DNA of 64,000 nucleotides from Pseudoalteromonas rubra (GTDB taxonomy: Bacteria; Pseudomonadota; Gammaproteobacteria; Enterobacterales; Alteromonadaceae), in assembly GCF_005887115.1 (NCBI RefSeq), contig NZ_PNCJ01000013.1, positions 89,731 through 153,730 of the forward strand. The letters are read 5' to 3'. This document shows, one piece after another, positions 46,526 through 55,169 of the stretch. Below the pieces are notes generated by a model, which saw only the letters and a list, made by a program, of their open reading frames with translations, was not told where the DNA came from and made no database searches. The position numbers were made by a program, and so were the translations under genes. The number at the start of each line of letters is the position of its first letter. The stretch's first letter is position 1.

Positions 46526-47386
46526 TTATTTCAGGTCAGTTAGCCCTTCACATAGTTCGCCCTGCAGTACTTGCGAGTCGGCACAAAACGCTTTCAGCTG
46601 GTTGACGAAAATCTGCACCATAGCCGGCGGTTTTCGTGTATTTGCCCACAGAGCATATACCGGACGCATGTGTTGCCATTCGCCAAGATAGTGAAATGGC
46701 TGATCCAGCTGTGCAACTTCTGTCATAGGTAAAATGGCCGCACCTAACCCGGATGAAACCATTTGCCTGGCCAGGGTGATATCTCCCACGTATGAAACCT
46801 GATCAAAACGCGCTAATAGTGATCGCCAGGAGGGTGAATCCGGTACTTGCTCCGCTTTAAAGGGCATAAACAAAGTGCTTACTTCGTCTGCCTGCGCTGA
46901 TACCACACACTTGACCCCAATCTGGCCTACCCGGGTATGAAAACAACTGGAGTCTTGCAATGTGCCCACCCGGATGATCACGTCAAATCGCTTCTGACTC
47001 ATTAGTACATTGGTATTATCTGGCTCAATATGGAGTGTTAGATCTGGATAAGCACGCTGAAAAGACTCAACCACAGGATACAGCGGGCCATTGATCAAAT
47101 TCTGCGGACACAACAAATGAAACGCTCTGACCTGCGGATTAAGTAACTCAGTGCATTGCGCGTTCAGTGCTAATAGTTGTGTTGCGACCTTATCATACAC
47201 CGCATGTCCGTGAGACGTGAGCATCACGCCCCGTGCGGAACGGATCATCAGGCTGTACCCAAGCCTGGCTTCTAACCCGGCGAGGCGTTTCGACAACGTC
47301 GGCGCACTGAGTGCTAACGCCTCTGCCGCTTTGGCAAAACTTCCACGCCGGGCAACTTCGACAAAGAGCAAGAGATCATCGAGCAT
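46526..47386 (-). CDS. LysR-family transcriptional regulator
   Basis: 286 residues from the ATG at 47386 (AAGGAAA upstream; the frame to 47479 is unlikely). The winged helix at ~1-60 (LLLFVEVARRGSFAKAAEALALSAPTLSKRLAGLEARLG) is typical, followed by the LysR effector-binding domain. It belongs to the group that regulates adjacent oxidoreductase-like genes. It is divergent from the DUF2798 and ABM genes with an 87-base gap, so it probably controls them and itself; the effector is unknown. Confidence 0.92.
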   Translation of the reverse strand: MLDDLLLFVEVARRGSFAKAAEALALSAPTLSKRLAGLEARLGYSLMIRSARGVMLTSHGHAVYDKVATQLLALNAQCTELLNPQVRAFHLLCPQNLINGPLYPVVESFQRAYPDLTLHIEPDNTNVLMSQKRFDVIIRVGTLQDSSCFHTRVGQIGVKCVVSAQADEVSTLFMPFKAEQVPDSPSWRSLLARFDQVSYVGDITLARQMVSSGLGAAILPMTEVAQLDQPFHYLGEWQHMRPVYALWANTRKPPAMVQIFVNQLKAFCADSQVLQGELCEGLTDLK

Positions 47387-47473
47387 AGGGATTTCCTTAA
47401 TCTTACCTTTCGATTTCTGATATTCCGCTTTTTTCGACGGCGGATATGATGGGTGGGTAACCAAGGAGCCAAG

Positions 47474-47695
47474 ATGCAAAAACTGATATTTACGACCCTC
47501 TTTTCATTCTGCCTGTCTGCATTGGTATCAGGCTGGGTCACGTACTTAAATCTGGGCATTAGCGCCAGGTTTGTACCGCACTGGTTCAGCGCATTTTTAC
47601 ACGCCTGGCCTGTAGCGCTGGTCACCGCATATCTGCTAAGCGGCCCTGTTCAAACACTTACACACTGTATTCTGGAGATTTTCAATGACAACTGA
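47474..47695 (+). CDS. DUF2798 small membrane protein
   Basis: 73 residues from the ATG at 47474 (AAGGAG upstream). Two transmembrane helices (IFTTLFSFCLSALVSGWV and FSAFLHAWPVALVTAYLLSG) with the family motif of DUF2798. The function is unknown. It overlaps the ABM gene by 11 bases and is divergent from LysR. Confidence 0.85.
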   Translation: MQKLIFTTLFSFCLSALVSGWVTYLNLGISARFVPHWFSAFLHAWPVALVTAYLLSGPVQTLTHCILEIFNDN

Positions 47696-48017
47696 CAATG
47701 CACCTAATAACCAGTCCCAGCACAATGGCACCGTCAATCTGGTCGCCTATATTAATCCAAAACCCGACTGCTACCAAGATTGTAAAGCGGCGCTTGAGGC
47801 AATAACCGAAGTGACCCGACGTGAACCTGGCTGTCAGCGATTTGAGCTTTATGAAAACAAGGAAAAAACACAGCTTATGCTCATTGAGCGATTTTCACAG
47901 CGCCATGACTTTGATTTCCACCATGCCCAGCCATATACCCAAAAAGTCTATCAACTTTATGAGCAGACTCTGGCAACTCCCGTTGAGCTGCACTTTATGA
48001 CTCAGCTTGACGTGTAA
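47685..48017 (+). CDS. Antibiotic biosynthesis monooxygenase (ABM) domain protein
   Basis: 110 residues of the YgiN/ABM ferredoxin-like fold: VNLVAYINPKPDCYQDCKAAL, TRREPGCQRFELYENKE, LMLIERFSQRHDF. Related proteins act as quinol monooxygenases, or bind small aromatic compounds without cofactor. Likely cytoplasmic. It forms an operon with the DUF2798 gene under the divergent LysR, which suggests a response to a small electrophile or quinone; this is inference. A terminator follows at once. Confidence 0.9.
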   Translation: MTTDNAPNNQSQHNGTVNLVAYINPKPDCYQDCKAALEAITEVTRREPGCQRFELYENKEKTQLMLIERFSQRHDFDFHHAQPYTQKVYQLYEQTLATPVELHFMTQLDV

Positions 48018-48024
48018 GGCACAC

Positions 48025-48051
48025 GAAAATGCCCGCAAAATGCGGGCTTTT
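48025..48051. terminator. Terminator after the ABM gene
   Basis: GCCCGC (48031-48036) and GCGGGC (48042-48047) pair around an AAAAT loop, with A-rich and T-rich flanks, between convergent genes. Confidence 0.88.
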
Positions 48052-48059
48052 GCCTGAGT

Positions 48060-48926
48060 TTATTTTTGGTCTGGCCTCAGTTGCTCAATCACCTGCGCAT
48101 CCACCCAATAGATATCCCCTTCTGTGGACGCGACATTGCGGTTAAAGAATAAATACTTGCCATCGGGGCTTACACTGGCTGAAGCCTCTCTGCCGGAGGT
48201 ATTCACTTGAGGCCCTAAGTTTATCGCCTTACCCCAGCTACCGTCTTTTTTTCGAAAGCTAATATATAGATCGCTATCGCCATACCCCTCTTCTCGCTGA
48301 CCATCCCAGATAATGTAAGAGTCATCAGGGGCTATAAACGGATGTGCATTGTACTTGCCTGTATTGATCTCAGGGCCCAACGCAACGGGAGGCTGTCGCT
48401 GGCCATTAACCACTTCAGAAATTCGGATGATATCCCCACTTTTGTAGTCGTCCAGAATATAAGTCCCTTTGCTCGAGGAAGTCAGACGCATAATCCCCCA
48501 ATCATTGCGGTCAAACATCGAGCCTAGCACTTGCAACGACCCCCAACCACAAGCTGTGCGCTCCATATAATATTTTCCAAGATGCATGGTTTTTCCGTCC
48601 GGAGCCAGAAACGGACGTCCTACCCGTGGGCCCACTACCTGTTCATGCCACTGATTGTTCTGCTGGACATAGGACATTAAGGTCCAGTTACCTGTGTCGT
48701 TATCCCTGCGAGTGAAATAGAACTCCGTCATATCAGGCGAAAAGAAGGCATTGTAATCTCTGTGTTTGGAAGAAACCGCCCCTGGAGCAAATATCTGTGG
48801 AACACCACCCGGTTTTTTTTGCCCCAGATAGGGCCCGGTGAGCGAGTCTAAGGCCGGTTTGGCCTGATTCTCTGTACTCATTAGTGATGCTGACATCAGC
48901 ACCATCAGTAAAGTGATTGGCTTCAT
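48060..48926 (-). CDS. Periplasmic PD40-like beta-propeller protein, paralogue 1
   Basis: 288 residues with a signal peptide (cleavage near ENQA). It has PD40/TolB-type blades: AFFSPDMTEFYFTRRD, NAHPFIAPDDSYIIWDGQREEG, DLYISFRKKDGSWGKAINLGP, SASVSPDGKYLFFNR. It shares this whole plan with the protein encoded at 50188-51078, so the two arose by duplication. Such propellers usually bind proteins or glycans in the periplasm; no enzyme motif is seen. Its stop is close to a terminator at 48025-48051. Confidence 0.85.
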   Translation of the reverse strand: MKPITLLMVLMSASLMSTENQAKPALDSLTGPYLGQKKPGGVPQIFAPGAVSSKHRDYNAFFSPDMTEFYFTRRDNDTGNWTLMSYVQQNNQWHEQVVGPRVGRPFLAPDGKTMHLGKYYMERTACGWGSLQVLGSMFDRNDWGIMRLTSSSKGTYILDDYKSGDIIRISEVVNGQRQPPVALGPEINTGKYNAHPFIAPDDSYIIWDGQREEGYGDSDLYISFRKKDGSWGKAINLGPQVNTSGREASASVSPDGKYLFFNRNVASTEGDIYWVDAQVIEQLRPDQK

Positions 48927-49304
48927 AATAGTAAAACTCCTTTGGCTAAGCCGCGATAATTGATACCAGCTCAGCGTAAAGAATCCACTGGGTATAACAT
49001 GAAGTTAGACTGATGTTTCGCTGAAATAATTAAAAAGCAATTAAATCAATAGATAAAAATTAATATACTTGCAGGCTGCGTGTATTACTCAGCTCAAAAA
49101 CGTCGGGATACAGAGCGCTGGACTATTTGCGATAGCTGCCATAGCAGCTAGTAGGTATGACGCATATTACTCGGTAAACCGAGCTACATTTATTGATGAT
49201 TTCCGTCCATTCATTAAGACCTGAGCGGGTTATCATTGCGGTAAACTCAAGATACCCGCGATTGCTCTTAATAGCTCAGTATTTGGCGCAATAAAATACC
49301 AGAC
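48927..49304. other. 378-base gene-free AT-rich stretch
   Basis: It lies upstream of the first PD40 gene and downstream of the XRE gene. A TAGCTGC/GCAGCTA inverted repeat spans 49133-49150 with a 4-base loop, and a short CTCGGT/ACCGAG hairpin follows. No gene was found; the PD40 promoter must be here. Confidence 0.45.
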
Positions 49305-49532
49305 TCACAGCTCGGTACGACTTCCCGAATACTGAAAGACCGCTTCTAACGGCTTGCCAAATACCTGTGCAATTTTAAAGGCGACTTCCAGTGATGGTGA
49401 GTATTTTGCCGCCTCAATTGCCATAATAGTTTGCCGGGTCACACCAACGCGCTCTGCCAGTTCCTTTTGGGTCATCTCACCTGCCATAAACCTCAGGGTT
49501 CTGATTTGGTTTGTGATAGTGCACTCAGCCAT
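49305..49532 (-). CDS. Small XRE/Cro-like HTH regulator
   Basis: 75 residues, nearly all a helix-turn-helix (MTQKELAERVGVTRQTIMAIE, then YSPSLEVAFKIAQVFGKPLEAVF). It is the YozG-like group of small regulators commonly encoded right after a membrane protein whose start it controls. Its start overlaps the stop of that gene by 8 bases. The likely role is to regulate this pair; the signal is unknown. Confidence 0.9.
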   Translation of the reverse strand: MAECTITNQIRTLRFMAGEMTQKELAERVGVTRQTIMAIEAAKYSPSLEVAFKIAQVFGKPLEAVFQYSGSRTEL

Positions 49533-50034
49533 AACGTGTCACCATACGGTTTCTGATCAGCTGAGTAGCGTAATTAACCAATTCAGCCAACAAAAAGGCG
49601 CCAACCATGATGTGTAGCGTGAAAAACGGCAACGGCGCACGCTCGGCAAACCCCATACCGTTTTGCTCAAAAGCATATTGACCAATCGCAAAACAGACCC
49701 CGGCCTGAAGCGTCCATAACGCATATTTATTGCCCACCAGCGACACCTGTTTTTCTCGCTCATCCATAGGCTGATCGACTTCGCCATCACTGACCAGCTC
49801 CAGCAGTAGCTGACTGACAATAGACAAAGCAATCGAAACACCCACAACCTTAACGAGCAGTTGGGATATCCAAACCCCACTGGCGAGCTGTTCTGCTGTA
49901 GCCATCACCAGACTGGAGGCGTAGAAATAGACCACAGCCCCCGTCACCAAAAGATCTAGGGTCAAAGTCAGATCCCGAAAGCTCAGCGAGTCGAGCAGCG
50001 CCTTGAGCACTTTCAATTTTTCATTGCTTGTCAT
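49525..50034 (-). CDS. Four-helix membrane protein paired with the XRE regulator
   Basis: 169 residues from the ATG at 50034 (AAGGA 8 bases upstream; starts at 50043 and 50103 also lie in frame). Four hydrophobic helices (VTGAVVYFYASSLVM, VGVSIALSIVSQLLLEL, WTLQAGVCFAIGQYAF, TLHIMVGAFLLAELV). The family is not certain but resembles membrane partners in XRE two-gene sets. It is translationally coupled to the XRE gene, so they probably form one sensing unit. Confidence 0.82.
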   Translation of the reverse strand: MTSNEKLKVLKALLDSLSFRDLTLTLDLLVTGAVVYFYASSLVMATAEQLASGVWISQLLVKVVGVSIALSIVSQLLLELVSDGEVDQPMDEREKQVSLVGNKYALWTLQAGVCFAIGQYAFEQNGMGFAERAPLPFFTLHIMVGAFLLAELVNYATQLIRNRMVTRYG

Positions 50035-50187
50035 GACTACCATCCTTAACTCAAAGTAAAAAATCTTTGACTTTATACTGGTCAAAATTCCAACCAATGT
50101 CAAATATCTTTTACTTCTAGTTATAAATGCATGACATCACAGCCCTGGTGGGCGTCATCGCTCATGCGGAGTTGAACATTCAAAGTC

Positions 50188-51078
50188 TCAATAAACGGGC
50201 CTGAGTTCGTCGATGATTTTTGCATCGACCCAGAACAAGTCGGACTGCGCTTCGCCTGTTTCTCCTTTAGACTTAACCATTCTGTTGAAAAATAAGTATT
50301 TACCATCTGGCGTCACCTGAGGTCCCCCTTCTTCGGCGGCGGTATTGACCCGCTCACCCAGGTTAATCGCCTCACCCCAGGCGCCATCAGGCTGTCGAAA
50401 GCTGATATAAAGATCGGAGCTGCCAAACCCCTGCTCCCGCTCACCATCCCACATAACATAAGACTCGTCGGGTGCAATAAACGGATGGGCATTCCACTTA
50501 CCGGTATTAATTGCCTTGCTGAATGCTTTTGGCGCCTGCCATTCACCCATATCCCAGTTTGCATACCTTAATATGCCATTTCCGTCGCGGGTAAACTCGT
50601 CGAACACCAGGGTGCCCTTGCGCGACATTTTAAGACCCATCATAGGGATTTCATCAAATGCGGGACCGAGCTTTTTCATTTCAGACCACCCGTCTGAGGT
50701 GCGCGTTTTATATTGCTTGCCGTAAAACACCCTTTGACCATCCGGGCTGTAATATGGCGCACGACCGGTTTGCTTGGTCACGACTTTTTGCCAGCCTTCG
50801 GCGACTCTTTTGAATACCACGGACGTCGTTTCACGCTGGCCTTTGTTCACCCGCCATCGGGACACATAAAGCACTTCTTTATCCGGCGCAAAATGTACCG
50901 CATCTCCCCAGTCGGGCGTCGACACTAACCCAGGGGCAAACACTTTGGGCGTAAGTCCGGGAGGGTTTTGGCCCAGATAAAGGCCGTTCAATCCGGGCAG
51001 CACACCTTGAGCATGGCTGTTGCTGCACAGCAACAAGCCCATAACGGGCACAAGCAACTTTAATTGTTGAGGCGTCAT
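50188..51078 (-). CDS. Periplasmic PD40-like beta-propeller protein, paralogue 2
   Basis: 296 residues with a signal peptide (cleavage near SHA-QG). The layout matches the protein encoded at 48060-48926: GLYLGQNPPG start, NAHPFIAPDESYVMWDGEREQG, DLYISFRQPDGAWGEAINLGE, PQVTPDGKYLFFNRMV, ending with IDELRPVY. It is likely a propeller that binds a partner in the periplasm. It is the first of two copies that flank the XRE/membrane pair, and divergent from the GT60-P4H unit. There is no evidence that it belongs to that pathway. Confidence 0.85.
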   Translation of the reverse strand: MTPQQLKLLVPVMGLLLCSNSHAQGVLPGLNGLYLGQNPPGLTPKVFAPGLVSTPDWGDAVHFAPDKEVLYVSRWRVNKGQRETTSVVFKRVAEGWQKVVTKQTGRAPYYSPDGQRVFYGKQYKTRTSDGWSEMKKLGPAFDEIPMMGLKMSRKGTLVFDEFTRDGNGILRYANWDMGEWQAPKAFSKAINTGKWNAHPFIAPDESYVMWDGEREQGFGSSDLYISFRQPDGAWGEAINLGERVNTAAEEGGPQVTPDGKYLFFNRMVKSKGETGEAQSDLFWVDAKIIDELRPVY

Positions 51079-51373
51079 TCTTTATTCTCCAGATAAATGA
51101 GTGATATCAGCCCTGACATTACCCATACCAGAGTCAAACACTGGATTGGGGTGTGACTTCTCACTGATTTTATTCTTCTAATAAATTAAAAATATATTTA
51201 TCAAAGCTTTAACTTGGCTTGGGGTGAGATTTCTTGAGTCATAAGTAGAGTAGGTCAGGTGTGATTAGCAGCCGCTGTGTGGCAGATAAACCGCCCCAGA
51301 AGGTAAGTAAGTACCGTGATATCAGCGGGTTTTTCATCTACGCTTTACAGACAGTAGATTGGGTAACTCTGTT

Positions 51374-52312
51374 ATGAATGCGTCTATTTTCGTCCAAATT
51401 GCGGCCTACCGGGATCCTGAGTTACTGGCAACCATAAAGAGTGCTGTCGATAATGCGAGCGACCCGCAGCGGCTTGTTTTTGGTGTGTGCTGGCAGTATA
51501 TCCCCGGGCTGGATGAGTACTTGTTGTTCCCCTCTGAACTTGATGCCGATATCAGACTGGTTGCGGTGCCCGTTGAGCAAGCGCAAGGCGTATGCTGGGC
51601 ACGCCATGTGGCGCAAAACTTATATCGTGACGAAGATTATGTACTCTCCATAGACAGCCACACCCGATTCGTCGCTAACTGGGACAGGCTTATGATAGAA
51701 GAGTTAGCACGCTGCCCGAGTGACAAACCCATACTCACCACCTATCCAGCCCCTTTTCGGGCGCAGACATCCCTCGCAGATACGCCCATTGCCCGATTAA
51801 AAGTGGGGCCAGTCATGGATGGCAGTGTCCGTTTCGAGCCGTTTTTTGACGCTGATTCGGCACAGCACACAGGCCCCATTGCCAGTCACTTGTGTGCCTG
51901 TGGTTTTTACTTCGCGCAAGGCCAGCTCAATCACGATTTACCGATAGACCCTGTCATGTACTTTAATCAGGAAGAATTTACCCACTCGCTCAAACTCTGG
52001 ACCTTAGGATACGATTGCTTTATCCCGTCTCAGCACTTGGTATTACACCAGTACGGTAAAGAGAAACCCGTATTCGAGCAGCATGTACACTGGAATGACG
52101 ACGCTAAATGGGTAGCGCTGAATACCCGTGCGCAGATCCGCCTGCGTGCATTGATTGAAAACACCTTTGACCCGGCCCATGACAGTTTTCCTGTCGAGTA
52201 CTTCCCGCTGGGCAAGGCCCGAACAACCTCGCAATACTTGTCATTGCTGGCACTCGAATACCGGGATGGCGAGCTTTTCCCCCTGGCCAAAGAAACGCAG
52301 GCGACGCGTTAG
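51374..52312 (+). CDS. GT60-type GlcNAc-transferase (Skp1 Gnt1-like)
   Basis: 312 residues from the ATG at 51374 (a TTG at 51359 is less likely). IFVQIAAYRDPEL at the start and VLSIDSHTRFVANWD near residues 90-105, with an Asp-Ser-His metal motif, are typical of the GlcNAc-transferase family PF11397/GT60. The eukaryotic founders transfer GlcNAc from UDP-GlcNAc to hydroxyproline of Skp1. The next gene, 9 bases downstream, carries a prolyl 4-hydroxylase, so the same two-step modification is likely. The predicted site is the cytoplasm, since no signal peptide is seen. Confidence 0.88.
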   Translation: MNASIFVQIAAYRDPELLATIKSAVDNASDPQRLVFGVCWQYIPGLDEYLLFPSELDADIRLVAVPVEQAQGVCWARHVAQNLYRDEDYVLSIDSHTRFVANWDRLMIEELARCPSDKPILTTYPAPFRAQTSLADTPIARLKVGPVMDGSVRFEPFFDADSAQHTGPIASHLCACGFYFAQGQLNHDLPIDPVMYFNQEEFTHSLKLWTLGYDCFIPSQHLVLHQYGKEKPVFEQHVHWNDDAKWVALNTRAQIRLRALIENTFDPAHDSFPVEYFPLGKARTTSQYLSLLALEYRDGELFPLAKETQATR

Positions 52313-52321
52313 AGGAACACT

Positions 52322-55129
52322 ATGTCACTACCTAAGATTTCCTGTTTTTGCTGTACCTTTGGCCGCCCACACTTGCTGGAAGAGGCCATTGAATCGTTTC
52401 TGCGCCAGGATTATGCCGGTGAGAAAGAGCTGATTGTACTCAATGACTTCAGCGGGCATCGTTTACTGTTCGAACACCCGCTGGTGACCGTTATCAACCT
52501 GCCGACCCGCGTTGTTCCTTTGGGTAAAAAGTTCAATCTGGCTGCCAGTTACTGCACAGGTGACATCTTAATGCCCTGGGAGGACGATGATATATATCTG
52601 CCCTGGCGGCTCAGCGTCAGCGCCGCGCAGATCCGCGATGGCGTTTTCCATACCCGCCAGGCCTGGCTGGAAAACAGCGACCATGAACTTGAGTATTCTG
52701 AAAATCTTTATCAATGTAACCTGGCGATTGAACGCACGGTGTGGCAGCAAACTGGCGGTTATTTAGAGCATGATGTCAGTGCGATTGATTTAGCGCTGTT
52801 TCGTGCGCTGGGAGGCGATAAACACACGCAAATATTGCCGCAGGCAGATATTTTTTATGTCTATCGCTGGCAGTCATCCGGCGCGTTTCATGCATCTGAG
52901 GTAGGCGGAAATTGCGCCAGTATCAGCGATCATGCCGGCTATATTGTTAATCAGCTGGCTATCTCGGGAAAACTGCCACTGGGAGACGTGCAGCTTAAGC
53001 CACGCTGGCAAAGAGATTATGTGGCACTCAGTCGGTGTGCCAGTATTCCAACGCGCTCACCATCGCCGCAGTATGTGCCCGAGACGCAGCCAAACACGCG
53101 CCCCGTCACCCAAGGCTTTCAGGTTGACAAACAGGTGTTTATTAACAGCCCACTTCACGACAGCTGGTTTTTGCTCGACCCCTTAGCAAGCACCATCTGG
53201 CGGGGGCTGCAAGCGAGCCAGTCAGTATCCGACATCGCGCTCACGTTGCATCGTCAGTATGGGACCGATGTGGCCCATGCCAAAGCCGATATCCAGGCTA
53301 TCACGGCAAGCTTCAGCCAGGAAGGCTTGCTGCGCGACTGGCGTGAACCGCTCTGGCTCGATGTGGCAGGACAAGCCGTTGTCGTGGTCATCGAGCAGGA
53401 CAGGCTGCGCAACGACTTTAAACGTCTCTTTCCCCAGCTCCGGAGTGACTGGCCCGTCAACTGGGAGCACCTTCTAGAGCTGCGCGAGGAGCGGGAATTT
53501 TATAGCGTGTATCTGGATGCTCAGCAGGATGCGGAGTTACTTTACGCAGATCAGGCTCTGTACCGCTTAATTGAATTGCTGCAAACGCTCCAGGCTTCAA
53601 CCACGCAACATGCCACTTACCTCAGCGGCCTGCTACTTAGGGTGAACAATCAGGTGATTGCGGTTTGCAGTTCAGATCTCAGCCACAACTCTGTCAGCCT
53701 TGAGACCCCGGGTGCACAGCACGTCGAAGTCCTCAGCTACGGCCGCTTTCAGTTAACCAGTAATGGCGATGTTCAGGCCGTTCGCGCCCCACATATAACT
53801 CCTGCGCAGCAGCGTAAAGCATTGCACACTCAGCCCGTAACCAGCGCCTATTTTGCTGGCCAGTTGCATCATATCTGTGAACCACTGCCTTGCGATGAGC
53901 AGAGACACTATCAGGTTGATCAATTGGTTATTGCCACTGAGCAACTCCCTTCAGGTCAGCACTCTGCCGCACAGGTGTTATCAGTACTATTGAACGAGGG
54001 GCTGATCCGAACCCCTTATTTGAGTCAGACTCAGACAACGCACCTGATCAGCTGGTTAGCCTCTGCTAATCCCGTCTCGATTACACCCGATGCTTTGACG
54101 CTCAGCACGCTGCCGCTTTGCGCGGATAAAGCCCAAACCGATATCTCCGTGCTGTCTCCTTTGCAGATCCCCCAGTTTAAGCGCTTTGATAAACAACGTA
54201 CTCAATTGACTTTGCCCGGCGTTTTTCCAACAAATCAAGACAGAGCAGACAACAGACAGCGATATGCTCAGGTTAACATTAACCCCTCTGTTGACTTAAT
54301 TGAATGGGTTAGCCAAAAGCTTGAGGCCGGTGAAAGCAAGGCGCAGGTATACAGAGATCTGATTGAATCTGGCTACGCCATGGAAATGGCCGAAAAAGCC
54401 ATGTATGGATTCAAACCTAAAATAAAGACCGAGCAAATAGAAGATGCCAGCCTGCGTGAAAGCACACAGACCAAGCCTAGCCTCTATTTTGCCTTTGCCA
54501 ACATCGCCATCACACGCAACCCCACCAGCATCCGCGTTGCAGATGTACGCGCACAAATCTACCGTCTTGAGGGTGCCTTTTCTGAGCAGGAATGCCAATC
54601 GTTAATAACGGGTTTAGAAGGCCACTTTCAGCCCTCGACCGTCGTTGACCAGCAGGGCGACAGCAATCAGGGTTACCGCACCTCCTATACCGCCTGCCTG
54701 GAACAGATCAGTCACCAGGAAAATATCAGAATAAAAAATAAGATCAGTGCCCTGATGGGGATTGATAGCGCGTATCTGGAGTCTTTACAGATCCAGCGCT
54801 ATGGCGCCGGACAGGAATACAAAGTGCATTGTGATTTCTTTCACGAGTCATCCCCCAGCTACCAAAAATGCCTCGACAGTGTCGGCCAACGCACCTGGAC
54901 ATGCGTTGTCTATTTAAACGATGACTTTAGCGGCGGGGACACGCACTTTACCCAGCTGGATATTACGGTCACGCCGCGTACCGGCATGGCCTTGTGCTGG
55001 AACAACTTGTCGCCGCTGGGTAAACCCAACGAGTACACCTACCACTGCGGCCAGCCGGTTGAATCGGGCTTCAAATACATTATCAGCGCCTGGTTTAGAG
55101 AAAAACCATTTACCAAAGCGCAACAATAA
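52322..55129 (+). CDS. Multidomain GT2 / PqqD-like / prolyl 4-hydroxylase fusion protein
   Basis: 935 residues, start ATG after GAGGA. (1) Residues ~1-235: GT2 glycosyltransferase (ISCFCCTFGRPHLLEEAIES, acidic WEDDDIYLP). (2) ~264-341: PqqD-like peptide-binding domain (LLDPLASTIWRGL, CQ-like helix pair). (3) ~345-640: no firm match; faintly HPr-kinase-like. (4) ~657-697: short helical UBA-like segment (YRDLIESGYAMEMAEKAM). (5) ~739-930: Fe(II)/2-oxoglutarate prolyl 4-hydroxylase with H836-x-D838, H908 and the oxoglutarate Lys K918, and FSGGDTHF. This one protein could bind a substrate peptide, hydroxylate proline and add a sugar. The GT60 gene is 9 bases upstream. Confidence 0.85.
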   Translation: MSLPKISCFCCTFGRPHLLEEAIESFLRQDYAGEKELIVLNDFSGHRLLFEHPLVTVINLPTRVVPLGKKFNLAASYCTGDILMPWEDDDIYLPWRLSVSAAQIRDGVFHTRQAWLENSDHELEYSENLYQCNLAIERTVWQQTGGYLEHDVSAIDLALFRALGGDKHTQILPQADIFYVYRWQSSGAFHASEVGGNCASISDHAGYIVNQLAISGKLPLGDVQLKPRWQRDYVALSRCASIPTRSPSPQYVPETQPNTRPVTQGFQVDKQVFINSPLHDSWFLLDPLASTIWRGLQASQSVSDIALTLHRQYGTDVAHAKADIQAITASFSQEGLLRDWREPLWLDVAGQAVVVVIEQDRLRNDFKRLFPQLRSDWPVNWEHLLELREEREFYSVYLDAQQDAELLYADQALYRLIELLQTLQASTTQHATYLSGLLLRVNNQVIAVCSSDLSHNSVSLETPGAQHVEVLSYGRFQLTSNGDVQAVRAPHITPAQQRKALHTQPVTSAYFAGQLHHICEPLPCDEQRHYQVDQLVIATEQLPSGQHSAAQVLSVLLNEGLIRTPYLSQTQTTHLISWLASANPVSITPDALTLSTLPLCADKAQTDISVLSPLQIPQFKRFDKQRTQLTLPGVFPTNQDRADNRQRYAQVNINPSVDLIEWVSQKLEAGESKAQVYRDLIESGYAMEMAEKAMYGFKPKIKTEQIEDASLRESTQTKPSLYFAFANIAITRNPTSIRVADVRAQIYRLEGAFSEQECQSLITGLEGHFQPSTVVDQQGDSNQGYRTSYTACLEQISHQENIRIKNKISALMGIDSAYLESLQIQRYGAGQEYKVHCDFFHESSPSYQKCLDSVGQRTWTCVVYLNDDFSGGDTHFTQLDITVTPRTGMALCWNNLSPLGKPNEYTYHCGQPVESGFKYIISAWFREKPFTKAQQ

Positions 55130-55130
55130 G

Positions 55131-55158
55131 AAAGCACCATTACAGTGAACAGTGCTTT
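55131..55158. terminator. Hairpin between convergent fusion and proline-rich genes
   Basis: AAAGCAC (55131-55137) pairs with GTGCTTT (55152-55158). Flanking T-runs are short. It may be a weak two-way terminator. Confidence 0.45.
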
Positions 55159-55169
55159 GCTAAGTCATG

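Noticed and set aside
48060..51078. PD40 proteins as part of the hydroxyproline-GlcNAc system
   Set aside because: They are on the opposite strand and carry no linking motif; adjacency alone is too weak.
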